A stretch of 44,699 nt of DNA, taken from an uncultured Bacilli bacterium (GTDB lineage: Bacteria > Bacillota_I > Bacilli_A > RF39 > UBA660). The DNA is taken from assembly GCA_944331935.1 (NCBI GenBank), contig CALVIV010000005.1:1-44699 (forward strand), in the 5' to 3' direction. Positions 42,789 through 44,699 of the stretch are shown one piece after another. Each line of letters opens with the position of its first letter. Within the stretch, counting starts at the first letter, position 1. The notes below the pieces were generated by a model. It was not told the origin of the DNA and searched no databases. It worked only from the letters and a program-made list of their open reading frames with translations. The translations under genes and the position numbers were made by a program.

Positions 42789-43049
42789 TCACTCTAATAT
42801 TTTTCTTATTTCATCATATACCTCATTACTAATATTACATTCTAATTTTCTCTCTAAGCTCTTTTTCTTAATCGCTTCATCTAAGACTTTTACATCTCTT
42901 TTAATATATGCACCTCTACCGTTCATTTTTCCAGTTAAATCAACTTTTACTTCGCCTTCTTTATTTTTAACTACTCTAAGAAGGTCTCTTTTATCTAATT
43001 TTTCTCCTGTAACAACACAGGTTCTAAGAGGAATCTTTCTAGTTTTCAT
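42789..43049 (-). CDS. ylxR: YlxR-family protein (DUF448)
   Basis: 86 residues. Conserved RTCVVTGEKLDKRDLLRVV and GRGAYI are the family hallmarks; proposed nucleoid or RNA-binding role, with RNase P regulation reported in some species. It sits in its classical place between nusA and infB. The usual next gene ylxQ (L7Ae-like) is absent, with only ten bases to infB. Confidence 0.93.
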   Translation of the reverse strand: MKTRKIPLRTCVVTGEKLDKRDLLRVVKNKEGEVKVDLTGKMNGRGAYIKRDVKVLDEAIKKKSLERKLECNISNEVYDEIRKILE

Positions 43050-43058
43050 AACTACCTC

Positions 43059-44279
43059 CTATTCTTCTGATTTTATACTAATACCCATCTCTTTAGCTTG
43101 TTCACTAGTTTTAATATCTATTTTATATTTAGTAAGTCTAGTAGCAAGTTTAGCATTAAGGCCTTTTTTGCCGATAGCAAGTGAGAAGTTATCTCCATCT
43201 GCAATTACTAAAGCTTCCTTCTTCTTAGGATCAGTAATTAACACTGTTAAATCTTTAGCAGGACTTAAGGCATTAGCGATAAATACTGCAGGATCACTAT
43301 CATATTTAACAATATCTACTTTCTCACCGTTAAGTTCTGTTATGATAGAAGCGATACGGCTACCACGTTCTCCTATACATGCTCCAATAGGATCAACTTT
43401 AGGATTCTCTGAGTATACTGCTACTTTACTTCTAACCCCTGCTTCTCTTGCAACACTATATAAAAGTACTGTTCCATCAACAAGCTCTGGTATTTCAATT
43501 TCAAATAGTCTTTTAACAAAACCATAATTTCTTCTACTTAAAAGTACAAGTAAACTTCTACCATTATTATCTACTTTAGTAACATAGACTTTAATCTGAC
43601 TACCCATCTTTATCTTTTCACCAGGTATAATATCTTTCTTAGGTAAGATACCATTAGTACGTCCTAAGTCTATAAAGTAGTTATCAGTATCTTCAAGAGC
43701 AACTGTACCAACAAGTAATTCATCTTGTTTATCCCCAAACTCATCTGTAATACTACTTCTTTCTGCTTCTCTAATCTTTTGAATAACTACTTGTTTAGCA
43801 GTAGATGCTGCAACTCTACCAAAGTCTTTAGGAGTAACTTCAGTATCAATAGTATCTCCAACATTAACAGTCTTATCTATTTTTCTAGCATCACTAAGTT
43901 TAATCTCAGTACCAGGATTAAAGAAACTAATCTTTTCTTTATCATCCTCTTCCTTCTCCTTAGCTTTCTCTTCTTCTTTAAACTCTTTTTCACTGATTTC
44001 AGTATCTAAATCATCATCTTCTGCATAACGTTCAAATAAAGCATCTTCATACTCTTCTTTAGTCATCTTATCATCAGGTACAACAGTTAAATATGAATAT
44101 ACTTTAATATCACCATTATTTTCATTAATTAGAACTTTTACATTATTATTTTTACTTTTAGCATTCTTCTTATAAGCACTAGTTAAAGCATTTCTCATCG
44201 CTTCAAAGATAACCTCTTTATCTATATGTTTTTCTTTAACTACTAAGTCAACTGCTTTAAGAAACTCTTTTCCATCCAT
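43059..44279 (-). CDS. nusA: Transcription termination/antitermination factor NusA
   Basis: About 406 residues. N-terminal RNA polymerase-binding domain (MDGKEFLKAVDLVVKEKHI), extended by an acidic Glu/Asp/Lys insertion (about 95-125) that is longer than usual. An S1 domain (ELLVGTVALEDTDNYFIDLG) and two KH domains (GACIGERGSRIASI and DNFSLAIGKKGLNAKLATRL) follow. It lacks the C-terminal acidic repeats of E. coli NusA, normal for Bacillota. The start at 44279 has GGGAGATG upstream and lies one base after the rimP stop; a longer in-frame start at 44348 runs through rimP and is rejected. Confidence 0.96.
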   Translation of the reverse strand: MDGKEFLKAVDLVVKEKHIDKEVIFEAMRNALTSAYKKNAKSKNNNVKVLINENNGDIKVYSYLTVVPDDKMTKEEYEDALFERYAEDDDLDTEISEKEFKEEEKAKEKEEDDKEKISFFNPGTEIKLSDARKIDKTVNVGDTIDTEVTPKDFGRVAASTAKQVVIQKIREAERSSITDEFGDKQDELLVGTVALEDTDNYFIDLGRTNGILPKKDIIPGEKIKMGSQIKVYVTKVDNNGRSLLVLLSRRNYGFVKRLFEIEIPELVDGTVLLYSVAREAGVRSKVAVYSENPKVDPIGACIGERGSRIASIITELNGEKVDIVKYDSDPAVFIANALSPAKDLTVLITDPKKKEALVIADGDNFSLAIGKKGLNAKLATRLTKYKIDIKTSEQAKEMGISIKSEE

Positions 44280-44280
44280 T

Positions 44281-44529
44281 TTACACATCTCCCTTCTCTT
44301 TAGAATGAATATCAAGTACATCGATATCATCACATAAATTATTCTCATCCATAATAGGATTAATTATTTTAGTCGCTTCTGTTATTTTATTAACATCAAT
44401 AACTTCATCGCTATCAAGTTCAATATTTAATGATTTAACTCCCTCTTCAGTAGAATAATAAACACTACTAACAAAGAGTCCTAAGTCTTTAATTTTTTCT
44501 CCTACTAAAGCTTTTACTTTATCTTCCAT
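44281..44529 (-). CDS. rimP: Short ribosome maturation factor RimP (N-terminal domain only)
   Basis: 82 residues from ATG 44529, which has AAGGAGG upstream. The N-terminal RimP domain is recognisable by position and pattern (GLFVSSVYYSTEEGVKSLNIELDSDEVIDVNKI...), but the C-terminal SH3-like domain of normal RimP (about 150 residues) is missing. The stop is one base before nusA. Either a reduced form typical of this lineage or a protein only distantly equivalent to RimP. A longer start at 44619 lies in the promoter and is rejected. Confidence 0.75.
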   Translation of the reverse strand: MEDKVKALVGEKIKDLGLFVSSVYYSTEEGVKSLNIELDSDEVIDVNKITEATKIINPIMDENNLCDDIDVLDIHSKEKGDV

Positions 44530-44551
44530 TACTACCTCCTTACAAATTAAA

Positions 44552-44576
44552 GAGCGAAGTTTTTTAAACTTCACTC
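44552..44576 (-). promoter_or_regulatory. Hairpin in rimP-nusA leader
   Basis: Minus-strand GAGTGAAGTTT pairs with AAACTTCGCTC over 11 bases (one U-G), with a three-base loop, followed by TTTAATTTG. It lies between the promoter and the rimP RBS and could act as a leader attenuator or RNA stabiliser. Confidence 0.5.
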
Positions 44577-44590
44577 CTTTCTTGAAATTA

Positions 44591-44619
44591 ATTATACTAT
44601 ATAAAATTATTTTTGTCAA
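44591..44619 (-). promoter_or_regulatory. Perfect consensus promoter of the rimP-nusA-ylxR-infB operon
   Basis: Minus strand TTGACA (44614-44619), 17-base spacer, TATAAT (44591-44596). Confidence 0.85.
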
Positions 44620-44632
44620 AACTGTGATTAAT

Positions 44633-44681
44633 AAAACAAAATGTCCGCTTTTTTCATAAGTATTTACAAAACAAAATGTCC
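44633..44681 (-). repeat. 14-bp direct repeats upstream of the nusA-operon promoter
   Basis: AAAACAAAATGTCC occurs exactly at 44633-44646 and 44668-44681, a 35-base period. It may be an operator or the end of an element lying beyond the window. Confidence 0.6.
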
Positions 44682-44699
44682 TATTATAAAGTAGCTATA

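Noticed and set aside
1-44699. A reverse transcriptase or accessory factor for the variable blocks
   Set aside because: None of the proteins shows YxDD-type reverse transcriptase motifs; such genes must be elsewhere if they exist.
1-44699. Mycoplasma-type code with TGA as tryptophan
   Set aside because: Conserved genes use TGG for Trp and have no internal TGA; several genes end at TGA exactly where expected.

Overview
The window is a very A+T-rich bacterial chromosome segment with standard code-11 genes (tryptophan is TGG, TGA terminates), strong AGGAGG-type ribosome binding sites and sigma-A promoters. The informational genes are of the Bacillota type: yebC-ruvA-ruvB-queA, rimP-nusA-ylxR-infB-rbfA-truB-rpsO-pnp, an archaeal-type AspRS, small L33 and EF-P. 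Together with the many Asn/Asp/Ser-rich one-pass membrane proteins and SipW-like surface proteins, this suggests an uncultured, gut-type member of the Bacilli (RF39 or a relative). That placement is inference. I saw no tRNA, rRNA or CRISPR array, and no reverse transcriptase.

Layout, left to right. 1-4365: two small unknown genes and the hisS-aspS operon, which has a leader with an attenuator-like hairpin. 4429-10812: mostly unknown, low-complexity or membrane-anchored proteins, plus a PfkB-type kinase and an Smr-domain protein. 10838-14546: an operon of two paralogous surface proteins (called B then A here). 14689-22250: housekeeping genes (efp, rpmG, tig, queA, ruvB, ruvA, yebC) and an Rpn-like PD-(D/E)XK protein. 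22592-24714: surface protein C with two unusual hypervariable-looking patches, preceded by a short ORF carrying a G9 tract and a terminator. 24718-28771: accessory island with a XerC-like recombinase, unknown genes and two tandem type III toxin-antitoxin (ToxIN-like) loci, the second with a frameshifted toxin. 28784-44619: the classical nusA/infB/rpsO/pnp superoperon in its usual order on the minus strand, but broken by insertions. These are a sigma-like repeat protein between infB and rbfA, a zinc-phospholipase-like gene between truB and rpsO, and surface proteins E and D between rpsO and pnp.

The main themes are surface variation and RNA-based control. Five secreted or anchored paralogues (A-E) share SipW-type signal regions. 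Four have a tandem pair of DUF6273-like domains ending in a variable, C-type-lectin-like segment, and the fifth has a formylglycine-enzyme-like end. In protein C the two segments are 104-bp blocks with conserved GC-rich scaffolds whose differences fall mostly at sense-strand adenines. This is what a diversity-generating retroelement would leave, although no template or reverse transcriptase is in the window. The other highlights are the duplicated type III toxin-antitoxin loci with pseudoknot-capable repeats, a VanY-TruB fusion and the seven-repeat sigma-like protein.
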